This document shows, piece by piece, positions 45,738 to 55,348 of a DNA stretch of 61,946 bases. Within the stretch, counting starts at the first letter, position 1, and each line of letters opens with the position of its first letter. The notes below the pieces were generated by a model, which did not search any database, was not told where the DNA came from, and worked only from the letters and a program-made list of their open reading frames with translations. The DNA is from Methylophilaceae bacterium (lineage in GTDB: Bacteria; Pseudomonadota; Gammaproteobacteria; Burkholderiales; Methylophilaceae). The translations under genes and the position numbers were made by a program. The stretch is from positions 1 through 61,946 of the forward strand of contig JAFMCM010000006.1 of NCBI GenBank assembly GCA_017857755.1. The letters are read 5' to 3'.

Positions 45738-46393
45738 TGATTACAATTGCTTTATCAAAAGGCAGAATATTTGACGAAACTGAACCATTATTAGCGGCGG
45801 CTGGTATTCATGCGATTGAAGAACCAGGGTCTTCAAGAAAACTTATTTTAGAAACTAATCGAGCTGATGTGCGTCTGATAATAGTGCGTGCTTCAGATGT
45901 ACCTACTTATGTGCAATATGGGGCAGCTGATATAGGCATTGCGGGTAAAGATGTTTTAGATGAACACGGCGGTGAGGGTTTGTATCAGCCTTTAGATTTG
46001 CAAATTGCAAAATGCAAAATGATGGTTGCAGTGCGAAAAGGCTTTGATTATGAGGGTGTGATACGTCAGGGTGCAAGATTAAAAGTGGTAACAAAGTATG
46101 TACAAACAGCGCGCGAGCACTTTGCCGAAAAAGGTATGCATGTAGATTTAATCAAATTGTATGGCTCGATGGAGTTGGGACCTTTGGTGGGTTTAGCTGA
46201 TGCGATTGTGGATTTGGTAAGCACAGGCGGTACACTAAAAGCCAATAATTTAGAGGCAGTTGAGCATATTGGCGATATCAGCTCACGATTAATTGTAAAT
46301 CAAGCTTCTTTGAAATTGAATCGCGTTGCTTTGCAACCAATATTGGATGATTTTACTCGCGCCGTTAATAGTGGCGTAGCAACAACTAACTAG
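45737..46393 (+). CDS. hisG: ATP phosphoribosyltransferase HisG, short form
   Basis: HisG joins ATP and PRPP, the first step of histidine synthesis. The 218-residue length marks the short form, which lacks the C-terminal ACT-like domain and normally needs HisZ as regulatory subunit. hisZ is not in the window. Text such as [35 protein letters not shown] and [19 protein letters not shown] is diagnostic. The gene overlaps murA by one base and is 7 bp before hisD. Confidence 0.96.
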   Translation: MITIALSKGRIFDETEPLLAAAGIHAIEEPGSSRKLILETNRADVRLIIVRASDVPTYVQYGAADIGIAGKDVLDEHGGEGLYQPLDLQIAKCKMMVAVRKGFDYEGVIRQGARLKVVTKYVQTAREHFAEKGMHVDLIKLYGSMELGPLVGLADAIVDLVSTGGTLKANNLEAVEHIGDISSRLIVNQASLKLNRVALQPILDDFTRAVNSGVATTN

Positions 46394-46400
46394 GTTAAGT

Positions 46401-47696
46401 ATGAATATTCGACGTTTATCAACAAAAGATCAAGATTTTGATGGTGCCCTAAAAGCTTTATTGGCTTTTGAGACTGCGCAAGATGACAGCATTGATGCGG
46501 TGGTGGCGGATATCTTAAAGGATGTGAAAGCAAGAGGTGATGCTGCCGTCTTGGAGTACACCAATCGTTTTGATCGTACTAATGCAAGCAGTCTTGCGGA
46601 GTTGGAAATTAGTCAGTCTGAGTTGCAAGTAGCATTGAATAGCTTGCCACTTGAGCAACGTGAAGCATTGCAAGCGGCTGCAGATCGTGTGCGAGCTTAT
46701 CATGAGAAGCAAGTCATGCAATCATGGCAATATACTGAAAAGGACGGTACTTTATTGGGGCAGCAAGTCACACCGTTAGACCGTGTTGGTTTATACGTGC
46801 CTGGTGGAAAAGCGGCTTATCCTTCCAGTGTCCTGATGAATGCTATTCCAGCAAAAGTAGCTGGTGTACAAGAGTTGATTATGGTTGTCCCAACACCGAA
46901 CGCTGAGAAAAATGCGCTCGTATTGGCTGCGGCAGCCATTTCAGGAGTTGATCGAGTATTTTGTATTGGTGGAGCGCAAGCTGTTGGAGCTTTGGCTTAT
47001 GGTACTGAAACAGTTCCACAAGTTGACAAAGTGACTGGACCAGGTAATGCATTTGTGGCGGCAGCAAAGCGGCGTGTGTTTGGCGTGGTTGGTATAGACA
47101 TGGTGGCTGGACCATCGGAGATTTTAATTATTTGTGATGGAAAGACAAACCCAGACTGGATTGCAATGGACTTGTTTAGTCAGGCTGAGCATGATGAACT
47201 AGCGCAATCCATTTTACTGTCACCAGATGCGGCATTTTTAGATCAAGTCCAAGCAAGTATGCAAAAGCTGGTACAAAAAATGCCACGTAAAAACATCATT
47301 AGTACTTCTATTTCAGATAGAGGTGCGTTGATTCTAGTGAAAGATTTGGATGAAGCGATCGAGATTAGTAACTATATTGCACCAGAGCATTTGGAATTAT
47401 CAGTCGAGAATCCACTTGAGATGAGTCAGAAAATCAAGCATGCAGGTGCCATTTTTATGGGGCGAGATACTTGTGAAGCATTGGGTGATTATTGCGCTGG
47501 ACCGAATCATGTATTACCCACATCACGCACAGCGCGTTTTAGTTCGCCTTTAGGCGTCTATGATTTCCAGAAACGTTCAAGTCTCATTTTGGTTTCTAGC
47601 GAAGGTGCACAAAAATTAGGCAAGATTGCATCCACTTTAGCTTATGGTGAAAGTTTACAAGCGCACGCAAAATCTGCTGAGTATAGACTTAAGTAA
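46401..47696 (+). CDS. hisD: Histidinol dehydrogenase HisD
   Basis: HisD performs the last two oxidations from L-histidinol to histidine with NAD and a zinc ion. The 431-residue protein shows [65 protein letters not shown] (zinc Gln/His region) and [20 protein letters not shown]. Length is normal. It follows hisG by 7 bp. Confidence 0.96.
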   Translation: MNIRRLSTKDQDFDGALKALLAFETAQDDSIDAVVADILKDVKARGDAAVLEYTNRFDRTNASSLAELEISQSELQVALNSLPLEQREALQAAADRVRAYHEKQVMQSWQYTEKDGTLLGQQVTPLDRVGLYVPGGKAAYPSSVLMNAIPAKVAGVQELIMVVPTPNAEKNALVLAAAAISGVDRVFCIGGAQAVGALAYGTETVPQVDKVTGPGNAFVAAAKRRVFGVVGIDMVAGPSEILIICDGKTNPDWIAMDLFSQAEHDELAQSILLSPDAAFLDQVQASMQKLVQKMPRKNIISTSISDRGALILVKDLDEAIEISNYIAPEHLELSVENPLEMSQKIKHAGAIFMGRDTCEALGDYCAGPNHVLPTSRTARFSSPLGVYDFQKRSSLILVSSEGAQKLGKIASTLAYGESLQAHAKSAEYRLK

Positions 47697-47741
47697 GCAG
47701 TAATCATTGATATTAGAAAATTAAGTTTGGAAAGCGAAAGC

Positions 47742-48806
47742 ATGAGCCAGTTCTGGAGTGATATTGTGCATGAGTTGACACCTTATGTTCCTGGTGAGCA
47801 ACCTAAGGTGAAAAATTTAATTAAGCTCAATACAAATGAAAATCCCTACGGGCCTAGCCCTCAAGTGCTAGCGGCAATTACTGCACAAGCAACAGATGAG
47901 CTAAGGCTCTACCCAGACCCCAATTCAGAGCGATTGAGACATGCAATTGCTGAGTTTCATGGGCTGACAGCTAATCAAGTTTTTGTCGGGAATGGTTCAG
48001 ATGAAGTGCTTGCGCATGTGTTTCTAGCATTATTAAAGCATTCAAGACCGTTACTTTTTCCTGATATTACCTATAGTTTTTATCCTGTTTATTGCGGACT
48101 TTATGGGATTGAATACGATGCATTGCCACTTGACCGTCATTTTGAAATTAATATACATGATTACGACAGACCTAATGGCGGCATTATTTTCCCCAACCCA
48201 AATGCGCCAACTGGTATCCCAATAGAGCTAACTAGGATAGAAGCTTTGTTACAAAAAAATCGTCATTCTGTTGTTGTGATTGATGAAGCCTATGTTGATT
48301 TTGGAACAGAGTCTGCCGTACGGTTAATTAATGACTATCCCAATTTATTAGTGACACAAACTTTTTCAAAAGCACGTTCGTTAGCTGGGTTACGCGTTGG
48401 TTATGCATTAGGGCAGCAAGATTTAATAGAAGCGCTAGTGAGGGTGAAAGATAGTTTTAACTCCTATCCGATTGATAAACTTGCTGAAGCTGGCGCAGTT
48501 GCTGCAATGCAAGATGTTGATTACTTTGAAAAAATAAGAGAAAAAGTGATTGCGACACGAGAGTCGTTGGTAAGGCAAATGGAAGCGATGGGATTTGTGG
48601 TATTGCCTTCTGGGGGTAATTTTATATTCGCTAAACATGCAAAGATTGATGGAGGAACTTTGGCAGAAAGATTACGAGAGCAATATATTATTGTGCGACA
48701 TTTCAAAAAGCCAGAACGGATTACACCGTTTGTACGAATTACAATTGGTACCGAGGCACAAACAGCTCAATTGTTAAGTGCTTTGGCCACAATGATGCCT
48801 TTTTAA
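47742..48806 (+). CDS. hisC: Histidinol-phosphate aminotransferase HisC
   Basis: HisC is a PLP-dependent class I/II aminotransferase converting imidazole acetol phosphate to histidinol phosphate. From the ATG at 47742 ([12 protein letters not shown]) it has 354 residues; the in-frame TTG at 47727 is less likely because the GGAAAG site lies between the two. Motifs: [28 protein letters not shown], the PLP Lys in [16 protein letters not shown], and the phosphate Arg near the C-terminus. It is the last gene before the hps insertion. Confidence 0.95.
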   Translation: MSQFWSDIVHELTPYVPGEQPKVKNLIKLNTNENPYGPSPQVLAAITAQATDELRLYPDPNSERLRHAIAEFHGLTANQVFVGNGSDEVLAHVFLALLKHSRPLLFPDITYSFYPVYCGLYGIEYDALPLDRHFEINIHDYDRPNGGIIFPNPNAPTGIPIELTRIEALLQKNRHSVVVIDEAYVDFGTESAVRLINDYPNLLVTQTFSKARSLAGLRVGYALGQQDLIEALVRVKDSFNSYPIDKLAEAGAVAAMQDVDYFEKIREKVIATRESLVRQMEAMGFVVLPSGGNFIFAKHAKIDGGTLAERLREQYIIVRHFKKPERITPFVRITIGTEAQTAQLLSALATMMPF

Positions 48807-48860
48807 CCTAAATCTAACCGATTTAAAATTAAACTTTTGTATTTAAATGGAACTAAAATG

Positions 48861-48890
48861 TTGAAATTATCTACAAATTGCGGTTATGAT
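48861..48890 (+). promoter_or_regulatory. Predicted promoter of hps
   Basis: TTGAAA (48861-48866) and TATGAT (48885-48890) are 18 bp apart. Transcription would start near 48897, giving a leader of about 100 nt before the hps ATG. Confidence 0.55.
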
Positions 48891-48927
48891 GTCGGAATAT
48901 ACACTTAAGTCCATTTAATGTTGCGTT

Positions 48928-48988
48928 AAATTTAATTAGGTGGATACAAAAATTAAATTTTAATTGTTTTAATCGAGTAACTCGGAGG
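48928..48988 (+). promoter_or_regulatory. Structured hps leader: AT hairpin, small hairpin and strong RBS
   Basis: AAATTTAATT (48928-48937) pairs perfectly with AATTAAATTT (48951-48960), exposing a 13-nt loop AGGTGGATACAAA. A second small hairpin CGAG-TAA-CTCG (48974-48984) abuts the Shine-Dalgarno GGAGG (48984-48988), 10 nt before ATG 48999. The GGA in the loop and the GGAGG at the second hairpin recall CsrA/RsmA target patterns. That is a suggestion only. Confidence 0.5.
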
Positions 48989-48998
48989 AAGACTTATC

Positions 48999-49859
48999 AT
49001 GGCACAAACCCAGATGGCATTAGATTCATTAGATTTTGACGCAACAGTAGCACTAGCTGCTAAAGTTGCTCCACATGTTGACATTTTAGAAATCGGTACA
49101 CCATGCATCAAGCATAATGGTATTGAGCTACTAAAAACATTGCGTGCGAAATTTCCAAACAACAAGATTTTAGTTGATTTAAAAACAATGGATGCTGGCT
49201 TCTATGAAGCTGAGCCGTTCTACAAAGCTGGTGCGGACATCTGTACAGTATTAGGTACTGCTGATATCGGTACAATCAAAGGTGTAATTGATGTTGCCAA
49301 TAAGTACGGCAAAATGGCTCAAGTTGATTTGATTAATGTTAAAGATAAAAAAGCACGTACATTAGAAGTGGCTAAATTAGGCGCACACATTATCGGTGTT
49401 CATACAGGATTAGACCAACAAGCTGCTGGTCAAACACCATTTACTGATTTGGCAATGGTAACTAGTTTAAACACTGGCGCTAAAGTTTCAGTTGCTGGCG
49501 GTGTAAAAGCTGCTACAGCTGCGCAAGTAGTTGAAGCTGGTGCTGATATTGTTGTGGCTGGTGCTGCTATTTACGGCGCTGCTGATCCTGCTGCTTCTGC
49601 TGCTGAGATTACGGGCATTGTGCATGGTAGTGGTGCAAGTGCTGGTGGCATGAAATGGTTGCCATGGGTGATTATTGCAGGTGCGGTATTATTAGGTTTG
49701 TATTTATTAAATGGAGGTTCAGCTGATGAAGCTGCTGCAGACGCTGCAGCTGTCACTGAGCAAGCAGTTGAAGCAACTGATGCTGCTGCAATGGAAGATG
49801 CTACTGAAATGGCAACTGAAGCGACTGATGAAGCTGCTGATGCAGCAAGCGCTGAGTAA
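48999..49859 (+). CDS. hps: 3-hexulose-6-phosphate synthase with C-terminal membrane helix and acidic tail
   Basis: Hps condenses formaldehyde with ribulose 5-phosphate to hexulose 6-phosphate, the fixation step of the RuMP cycle. Residues 1-~208 form the usual TIM-barrel: FDATVALAAKVAPHVDILEIGTP, then VDLKTMDAG with the metal/catalytic triad D60, K62, D65 of the KGPDC/OMPDC superfamily, and VAGGVKAATAAQVVEAGADI. Normal Hps stops at about 210 residues; here it runs to 286. A Gly/Ser/Ala linker (209-217) is followed by an 18-residue hydrophobic helix starting WLPWVIIAGAV (220-237). The last 46 residues contain 20 Ala and 14 Asp/Glu and no Lys or Arg. No frameshift is needed. The gene has its own promoter and terminator within the his cluster. 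The enzyme call is firm; membrane anchoring is inferred. Confidence 0.92.
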   Translation: MAQTQMALDSLDFDATVALAAKVAPHVDILEIGTPCIKHNGIELLKTLRAKFPNNKILVDLKTMDAGFYEAEPFYKAGADICTVLGTADIGTIKGVIDVANKYGKMAQVDLINVKDKKARTLEVAKLGAHIIGVHTGLDQQAAGQTPFTDLAMVTSLNTGAKVSVAGGVKAATAAQVVEAGADIVVAGAAIYGAADPAASAAEITGIVHGSGASAGGMKWLPWVIIAGAVLLGLYLLNGGSADEAAADAAAVTEQAVEATDAAAMEDATEMATEATDEAADAASAE

Positions 49860-49876
49860 TTATTTCTAGTATGAAC

Positions 49877-49905
49877 AAAAAGCCGACTGGATAGTCGGCT
49901 TTTTT
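49877..49905 (+). terminator. Strong terminator after hps
   Basis: AGCCGACT (49881-49888) pairs perfectly with AGTCGGCT (49893-49900) around a GGAT loop, with As before and five or six Ts after. It isolates hps from hisB. Confidence 0.9.
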
Positions 49906-49997
49906 CTTGCATTTTTGCGCAAGCGACTGAGATTGAGTTAAAATGCATAAAAATTATTGCTTTTACATACACATTACTAATATTTTAGATTATTCCT

Positions 49998-50585
49998 ATG
50001 CGACAAGCTGAAGTTACTCGCAATACCCTTGAAACTCAAATCACCGTTTCCATAGATATAGATGGAACTGGACAATCACAATTTGAAACTGGTATTGGCT
50101 TTCTAGACCATATGTTGGATCAAGTAGCACGGCATGGAATGATGGATATTCGTGTGCATGCAAAAGGTGATTTACATATCGATGCGCATCATACTGTCGA
50201 AGATATTGGCATTACATTTGGACAAGCTTTCTTTAAAGCCGTTGGTGATAAGAAAGGTATTAATCGTTATGGGCATGCTTATGTGCCACTTGACGAAGCG
50301 CTTTCTCGTGTGGTGTTAGATTTGTCAGGTCGCCCTGGCCTCATCTTTAATTGTGAATTCACGCGTGCAGCAATAGGTGAGTTTGATGTGGACCTATTTC
50401 ACGAGTTTTTCCAAGGATTCGTGAATCATGCTTTGGTTACTTTGCATATTGATAACTTAAGAGGGCATAACTCACATCATCAAGCTGAAACCATTTTCAA
50501 AGCGTTTGGCCGTGCTTTACGCATGGCAATAGCAGCAGATGAGCGTATGGCTGGTGTGATGCCATCCACAAAAGGTGTGCTGTAA
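49998..50585 (+). CDS. hisB: Imidazoleglycerol-phosphate dehydratase HisB
   Basis: This is the single-function dehydratase (195 residues) without the phosphatase domain of enteric HisB. Manganese-binding histidines lie in [28 protein letters not shown], and [18 protein letters not shown]. It starts the second block of his genes, 138 bp after hps and its terminator. It therefore needs its own promoter, for which I see only weak AT-rich candidates. Confidence 0.96.
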   Translation: MRQAEVTRNTLETQITVSIDIDGTGQSQFETGIGFLDHMLDQVARHGMMDIRVHAKGDLHIDAHHTVEDIGITFGQAFFKAVGDKKGINRYGHAYVPLDEALSRVVLDLSGRPGLIFNCEFTRAAIGEFDVDLFHEFFQGFVNHALVTLHIDNLRGHNSHHQAETIFKAFGRALRMAIAADERMAGVMPSTKGVL

Positions 50586-50610
50586 ACATAGATTCTTTGT
50601 TGCGAATTAA

Positions 50611-51264
50611 ATGAAAAAAATAGATATTGCCGTTGTTGACTACGGTATGGGTAATTTAAGGTCCGTTTCTAAGGCCATAGAGCATGTCGCTCCAAATAAG
50701 ACAGTGTTAGTCACTAGTGACTCAGCAGCAATTGGTGCAGCAGAACGCGTTGTTTTTCCAGGCCAAGGCGCTATGTTTGAGTGTATGCGGGAGCTAGACA
50801 AACGTGGTTTACACCATGCTGTTGTTAACGCCGCGAAGACCAAGCCATTTTTAGGTATTTGTATTGGCTTGCAAATGCTTTTTGACCATTCTGAAGAAGG
50901 TGATGTGAATTGCCTGGGTTTGCTTCAGGGGAATGTGATTAAATTTGCGCTTGAAGATACTTGTGATAAGGACGGACAAAAACTTAAAGTGCCACATATG
51001 GGTTGGAATCAAGTCTATCAAGGTGGTAAGCCACATGCTATGTGGAATGGTATTGCGAATGGCGAGCGATTTTATTTTGTGCACAGCTATTATGTGAGTT
51101 CCACAAATCCTGATTATGCGGTTGGCTTTGGCGAGTATCCTCAGCGCTTTACTTGCGCGGTGGGAAAAGAAAATATATTCGCTGTGCAGTTTCATCCTGA
51201 AAAAAGTGCACAAGCAGGATTGCAATTACTCAGTAATTTTGTAAACTGGAAACCTGAATACTAA
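50611..51264 (+). CDS. hisH: Imidazole glycerol phosphate synthase, glutaminase subunit HisH
   Basis: HisH releases ammonia from glutamine and passes it to HisF. The 217-residue class I glutamine amidotransferase shows VVDYGMGNLRSVSKAI, the nucleophile Cys in FLGICIGLQMLF, and the His-Glu pair in VQFHPEKSAQAG. It lies 25 bp after hisB in the standard hisBHAF order. Confidence 0.96.
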   Translation: MKKIDIAVVDYGMGNLRSVSKAIEHVAPNKTVLVTSDSAAIGAAERVVFPGQGAMFECMRELDKRGLHHAVVNAAKTKPFLGICIGLQMLFDHSEEGDVNCLGLLQGNVIKFALEDTCDKDGQKLKVPHMGWNQVYQGGKPHAMWNGIANGERFYFVHSYYVSSTNPDYAVGFGEYPQRFTCAVGKENIFAVQFHPEKSAQAGLQLLSNFVNWKPEY

Positions 51265-51290
51265 TTTTTAGTCAGTAAATCAATAATATT

Positions 51291-52040
51291 ATGTTAATTA
51301 TCCCAGCAATTGATCTCAAGGACGGACACTGTGTGCGTCTTAAACAAGGCGACATGGAAGCCTCTACCATTTTTTCAGAAGACCCTGGTGCAATGGCCAA
51401 GCATTGGATAGACCAAGGTTGTGAGCGACTCCATTTGGTAGATTTGAATGGTGCTTTCGCTGGTAAGCCTGTGAATGAAAGTGCAATTAAATCTATTGTA
51501 AGCGCCATTGGCGGAAAGATTCCGATTCAACTCGGAGGGGGAATTCGTGATTTAGACACCATAGAGCGCTATCTTGATGATGGCATTGATTATGTAATTT
51601 TAGGTACGGCTGCCGTTAAGAATCCTGGTTTCTTACATGAAGCATGCTATGCATTTCCAGGACAAGTGATTGTTGGATTAGACGCTAAAGATGGCAAAGT
51701 TGCGGTTGATGGTTGGTCAAAATTAACGGGCCACGATGTGATTGATTTGGCTAAAAAGTATGAGGATTATGGAGTGAGCTCGATTATTTACACCGATATT
51801 GGCCGTGATGGCATGTTGACGGGTGTCAACATTGAGGCGACAGTCGCGTTAGCGCAATCGTTGCTCATTCCAGTCATTGCCTCAGGTGGCGTTACTAATT
51901 TAGACGATGTGCGTAAGCTTTGTGCTGTTGAAGATGAAGGTATTATCGGTACCATTACAGGACGTGCCATTTATGAAGGCTCTTTAGACTTTGCTGCTGC
52001 CCAAGCCTTAGCGAACGAATTGTCACCTAATGCTCGCTAA
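51291..52040 (+). CDS. hisA: ProFAR isomerase HisA
   Basis: HisA opens the ribose ring of ProFAR to PRFAR by an Amadori rearrangement. The 249-residue TIM barrel has the catalytic Asp near the N-terminus ([19 protein letters not shown]), the second Asp in [13 protein letters not shown], and phosphate loops GGGIRD and ASGGVTN. Its end overlaps hisF by 11 bp. Confidence 0.96.
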   Translation: MLIIPAIDLKDGHCVRLKQGDMEASTIFSEDPGAMAKHWIDQGCERLHLVDLNGAFAGKPVNESAIKSIVSAIGGKIPIQLGGGIRDLDTIERYLDDGIDYVILGTAAVKNPGFLHEACYAFPGQVIVGLDAKDGKVAVDGWSKLTGHDVIDLAKKYEDYGVSSIIYTDIGRDGMLTGVNIEATVALAQSLLIPVIASGGVTNLDDVRKLCAVEDEGIIGTITGRAIYEGSLDFAAAQALANELSPNAR

Positions 52041-52794
52041 ACGCATTATTCCTTGCATGGATGTGACCGCAGGCCGTGTGGTAAAAGGGGTTAACTTTCT
52101 CGCTTTGCGCGATGCTGGAGACCCAGTAGAAATTGCAAAGCGTTACGATGGTCAAGGTGCTGATGAGCTCACTTTTTTAGACATTACTGCAACATCTGAT
52201 GATAGAGATTTAATTTTGCACATCATTGAAGACGTTGCTAGCCAAGTCTTTATTCCGCTCACGGTTGGCGGTGGGGTGCGTGAGGTAGAAGATGTTCGCC
52301 GTTTGCTTAATGCAGGAGCAGATAAAGTGAGTATTAACACGACGGCTATCTATAACCCGCAAATGGTCGCTGATGCAGCGGCAAGATTTGGTTCGCAATG
52401 TATCGTTGTTGCAATCGATGCCAAAAAAGTAGAGGGCCAGCCGTTTGAATGGGAAGTTTTTACTCACGGAGGTAGAAAGCCGACTGGGCTTGATGCTGTG
52501 GAGTGGGCAAAAAAGATGGTAGCCTTAGGTGCAGGTGAGTTGTTGGTCACCAGTATGGACAGGGATGGTACTAAGATTGGTTTTAATAATGCACTTAACC
52601 GTGCGATTTCAGATGCGGTTGAAGTGCCTTTAATTGCATCAGGTGGTGTGGGTAATTTGCAACATTTGGTTGATGGGATTAAGGTGGGTGGTGCCGATGC
52701 TGTTCTAGCTGCCAGTATTTTCCATTATGGTGAATATACAGTTGCACAAGCTAAAGCTTATATGCAAGCACACAACATTGAAGTAAGGCTGTAG
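52030..52794 (+). CDS. hisF: Imidazole glycerol phosphate synthase, cyclase subunit HisF
   Basis: HisF uses ammonia from HisH to close the imidazole ring, releasing AICAR. The 254-residue barrel begins [23 protein letters not shown] with the catalytic Asp (about residue 11). It has the second Asp in [11 protein letters not shown], and ends [19 protein letters not shown]. The start lies inside hisA by 11 bp, so the two are translationally coupled. Confidence 0.96.
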   Translation: MLAKRIIPCMDVTAGRVVKGVNFLALRDAGDPVEIAKRYDGQGADELTFLDITATSDDRDLILHIIEDVASQVFIPLTVGGGVREVEDVRRLLNAGADKVSINTTAIYNPQMVADAAARFGSQCIVVAIDAKKVEGQPFEWEVFTHGGRKPTGLDAVEWAKKMVALGAGELLVTSMDRDGTKIGFNNALNRAISDAVEVPLIASGGVGNLQHLVDGIKVGGADAVLAASIFHYGEYTVAQAKAYMQAHNIEVRL

Positions 52795-52804
52795 AATTGA
52801 CTAG

Positions 52805-53194
52805 ATGAATTGGTTAGATGAAATACATTGGGATGACAACGGGCTCGTACCCGTTATCGCGCAAGAGCATTGCAGCGGTAAGGTGTTGATGTTTGCATGG
52901 ATGAACCGAGAAGCGTTGGCACTTACCAATGAAAGTAAACAGGCTGTGTATTGGTCACGTTCGCGCCAAAAACTGTGGCGAAAAGGCGAGGAGTCAGGAC
53001 ATACACAATTAGTGCATGAAATTCGTTTGGATTGTGACGAAGATGTGGTGTTAATTGTGGTTGAGCAATTAGGCGGTATCGCTTGTCATACTGGAAGGCA
53101 TGACTGCTTCTTTCAAAAATTAGACCATGACCAATGGAAAATCGATAAGCCTATCATCAAAAACCCTGAAGATATTTATAAGCCAATAGCATGA
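52805..53194 (+). CDS. hisI: Phosphoribosyl-AMP cyclohydrolase HisI
   Basis: HisI opens the adenine ring of phosphoribosyl-AMP. This is the single-domain enzyme of 129 residues; HisE is encoded separately. Motifs: [35 protein letters not shown], the metal-binding DCDEDVVL-type Asp cluster ([11 protein letters not shown]), and [10 protein letters not shown] with the zinc cysteines. It overlaps hisE by 4 bp. Confidence 0.95.
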   Translation: MNWLDEIHWDDNGLVPVIAQEHCSGKVLMFAWMNREALALTNESKQAVYWSRSRQKLWRKGEESGHTQLVHEIRLDCDEDVVLIVVEQLGGIACHTGRHDCFFQKLDHDQWKIDKPIIKNPEDIYKPIA

Positions 53195-53511
53195 GTGATA
53201 TATTAAATCGATTAGCAGCGCTTTTAGAGCAGCGTAAAACCGCAGACTCAGACTCGTCTTATGTTGCCAAACTTTATGCAAAAGGCATGGACGGTATCCT
53301 CAAAAAAGTTGGTGAAGAAGCGACTGAAACGATTATCGCTGCAAAAGGTGGTAACAAAGAAGAGATTATTTATGAAACGGCTGATTTATGGTTTCATACT
53401 CTAATCATGTTGGCACAGGCTGATTTAAAACCGCAGGATATTTTGGATGAGCTAGCTAGGCGTGAAGGTTTGTCGGGTATCGACGAAAAGAACGCGCGTG
53501 TGAAAAGCTGA
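53191..53511 (+). CDS. hisE: Phosphoribosyl-ATP diphosphatase HisE
   Basis: HisE removes pyrophosphate from phosphoribosyl-ATP. The 106-residue protein of the MazG-like fold has [31 protein letters not shown] and a downstream [13 protein letters not shown], holding the acidic metal ligands. It begins within the hisI stop (ATGA) and closes the his cluster; the HIT gene starts 36 bp later. Confidence 0.95.
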   Translation: MSDILNRLAALLEQRKTADSDSSYVAKLYAKGMDGILKKVGEEATETIIAAKGGNKEEIIYETADLWFHTLIMLAQADLKPQDILDELARREGLSGIDEKNARVKS

Positions 53512-53547
53512 CTAAATTAGTTATTGTTAATGATTGGATAAAGCATA

Positions 53548-53880
53548 ATGAGCATGGATTGTCTTTTCTGTAAAATCGTTGCTGGCAATATTCCTGCAAC
53601 AACAATCTATGAAGATGAAGATGTCATCGTGTTTAACGATATTAAGCCAATGGCAAAAATTCATTTTCTAATCGTACCGAAATTACATCTTGAAAGTTTA
53701 CAAAGCTGTGATGCATCGCAACAGCAGTTGTTGGGTAAGATGTTGTTGCTCGCGCCAAAATTAGCAGCTGAGCAGGGATTAAAAGGGTTTAAAACTCTAA
53801 TTAATACTGGGCGAGAAGGTGGTCAAGAGGTATTTCACGTTCACATGCATGTTTTTGGTGGTGGTTTGCCGAACGCATAA
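53548..53880 (+). CDS. HIT family protein, HinT-like nucleotide hydrolase
   Basis: The 110-residue protein begins CLFCKIVAGNIPATTIYEDEDVIVFND and ends with the histidine triad HVHMHVFGG. These are the marks of Hint-type purine nucleoside phosphoramidases. The exact physiological substrate is not known. Position after hisE and before tatA is a common betaproteobacterial arrangement. Confidence 0.92.
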   Translation: MSMDCLFCKIVAGNIPATTIYEDEDVIVFNDIKPMAKIHFLIVPKLHLESLQSCDASQQQLLGKMLLLAPKLAAEQGLKGFKTLINTGREGGQEVFHVHMHVFGGGLPNA

Positions 53881-53895
53881 AATTAGGAGATGGCA

Positions 53896-54105
53896 ATGGG
53901 CGCATTTAGTTTGTGGCACTGGGTTATTGTATTACTGATTGTTGTTCTTGTATTTGGTACAAAGAAACTGCGCAATATTGGTAGTGATGTTGGTGGGGCG
54001 GTAAAAGAGTTTAAAAAAGCCATGAAGGATGACAGTCAATCTGAGCGCAAAACAGATACCGCGACTACGATTGAAGGCGAAGTGACAGAAAAATCTAAAC
54101 ACTAA
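53896..54105 (+). CDS. tatA: Sec-independent translocase subunit TatA
   Basis: TatA forms the channel for folded proteins with twin-arginine signals. The 69-residue protein has one N-terminal helix ([21 protein letters not shown]), the [24 protein letters not shown] amphipathic helix condensed to its typical FGxxKL hinge, and a polar tail. The second ATG, 53896, is used because AGGAG lies 7 nt upstream; the first at 53890 is too close. Confidence 0.94.
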   Translation: MGAFSLWHWVIVLLIVVLVFGTKKLRNIGSDVGGAVKEFKKAMKDDSQSERKTDTATTIEGEVTEKSKH

Positions 54106-54124
54106 TTTTTTGGCGGCTATTATT

Positions 54125-54580
54125 GTGTTTGATATTTCTTTTGCTGAATTAATGATTATTGCCATCGTTGGGCTTTTGGTGATTGGGCCTGATAAACTGC
54201 CGCAAGTTGCCAGAACGTTGGGTGCTTATGTTGGGCGTTTACAACGATATGTTGCGCAAGTAAAAGAAGAAGTGAGTCGTGAAGCAAGGTTCGAAGATTT
54301 GAGTCGCTTACAGGAAGAAATTAAACAAGGCGCGAGTCAAGTCAGGTCAAGTATCATGGACAGCACAACACCAGTACAGGAAACGATGGATAGGATTGAA
54401 AATAGTGTCAAACCTAAGCGTCAAATTCGTAAATCTAATAAAAAAAAACTGACTGAAACATTACCGAATCTAAAAAGTGATTCACCTCAAAAGCGTTCAA
54501 CGAAGCAATCGGCTACTCAAGCCGCCATCGACAAACCAGTTAAAAAAGCAGGATTAAGACAAAAAGTTGAAAAGGTTTAA
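54125..54580 (+). CDS. tatB: Sec-independent translocase subunit TatB
   Basis: TatB with TatC forms the receptor for Tat signal peptides. From GTG 54125 the product reads MFDISFAELMIIAIVGLLVIGPDKLP, the universal TatB start; a TTG at 54110 would add five residues not seen in the family. An amphipathic helix follows, then a long charged tail (151 residues in all) with many Lys/Arg. It is 19 bp after tatA and 3 bp before tatC. Confidence 0.93.
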   Translation: MFDISFAELMIIAIVGLLVIGPDKLPQVARTLGAYVGRLQRYVAQVKEEVSREARFEDLSRLQEEIKQGASQVRSSIMDSTTPVQETMDRIENSVKPKRQIRKSNKKKLTETLPNLKSDSPQKRSTKQSATQAAIDKPVKKAGLRQKVEKV

Positions 54581-54583
54581 TTT

Positions 54584-55321
54584 GTGACGCCAACAGAATC
54601 TTTTGTTTCTCATCTTATTGAACTGCGGAATCGATTGCTAAAAATTGTTGTAGGCATACTCCTTATTTTCATAGGCTTATTTCCTTTTGCTAATCATGTT
54701 TATGCTCTACTAGCGGCGCCCATGCTTGAGAGGTTGCCAGCTGGTACGCAGATGATTGCCACCGCGGTTGTCACGCCTTTTTTTGTGCCCATGAAAGTGG
54801 CGATGCTAACAGCATTTTTAATTGCGTTACCACATACCTTGTATCAGATTTGGATGTTTGTGGCACCTGGATTGTATGCCCATGAAAAAAAACTGATGTT
54901 ACCAGCGATTATGGTGAGTAGTTGTTTGTTTCTCTGTGGGATGGCTTTCGCATATTTCTTGGTATTTCCAGTTGTTTTTTCATTCATCATTGGTAGTGCG
55001 CCAGTCGGAGTCGCGGTGATGACCGATATTGCGGAGTACTTAGATTTTGTTATAACCCTATTTTTAGCCTTTGGTTTTGCATTTGAAGTGCCTATTGTTG
55101 TTGTGTTGACAGCCCACTTCGGATGGGTGACCGTAGCACAGTTGAATGAAGTGCGTGGGTATGTGATTGTTGGAGCTTTCGTGTTGGCAGCGATATTTAC
55201 ACCACCTGATATCATCTCTCAGTTTATGCTTGCGATACCGCTATGGTTGCTTTACGAAACTGGCATTTTATTTGTGCGACTTACAAGATCAAAACAAAAA
55301 CGTATACATGCCAATCTTTAA
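54584..55321 (+). CDS. tatC: Sec-independent translocase subunit TatC
   Basis: TatC recognises the twin-arginine motif and has six membrane helices. The 245-residue protein starts at a GTG (MTPTESFVSHLIELRNRLLK) and contains the conserved SHLxELRxR, PHTLYQIWMFVAPGLYAHEKK and FAFEVPIVVV regions. It completes tatABC. The Tat-type proteins SoxYZ and PetA in this window are plausible clients. Confidence 0.96.
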   Translation: MTPTESFVSHLIELRNRLLKIVVGILLIFIGLFPFANHVYALLAAPMLERLPAGTQMIATAVVTPFFVPMKVAMLTAFLIALPHTLYQIWMFVAPGLYAHEKKLMLPAIMVSSCLFLCGMAFAYFLVFPVVFSFIIGSAPVGVAVMTDIAEYLDFVITLFLAFGFAFEVPIVVVLTAHFGWVTVAQLNEVRGYVIVGAFVLAAIFTPPDIISQFMLAIPLWLLYETGILFVRLTRSKQKRIHANL

Positions 55322-55348
55322 GCCTGCTTTTATTATTTAAGTCGATCA

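Noticed and set aside
49571-49972. 133-codon minus-strand frame opposite the hps tail
   Set aside because: It is the mirror of the GCT/GCA/GAA-rich tail codons, which give an Ala/Ser-rich shadow; it has no ribosome site and covers the hps terminator.
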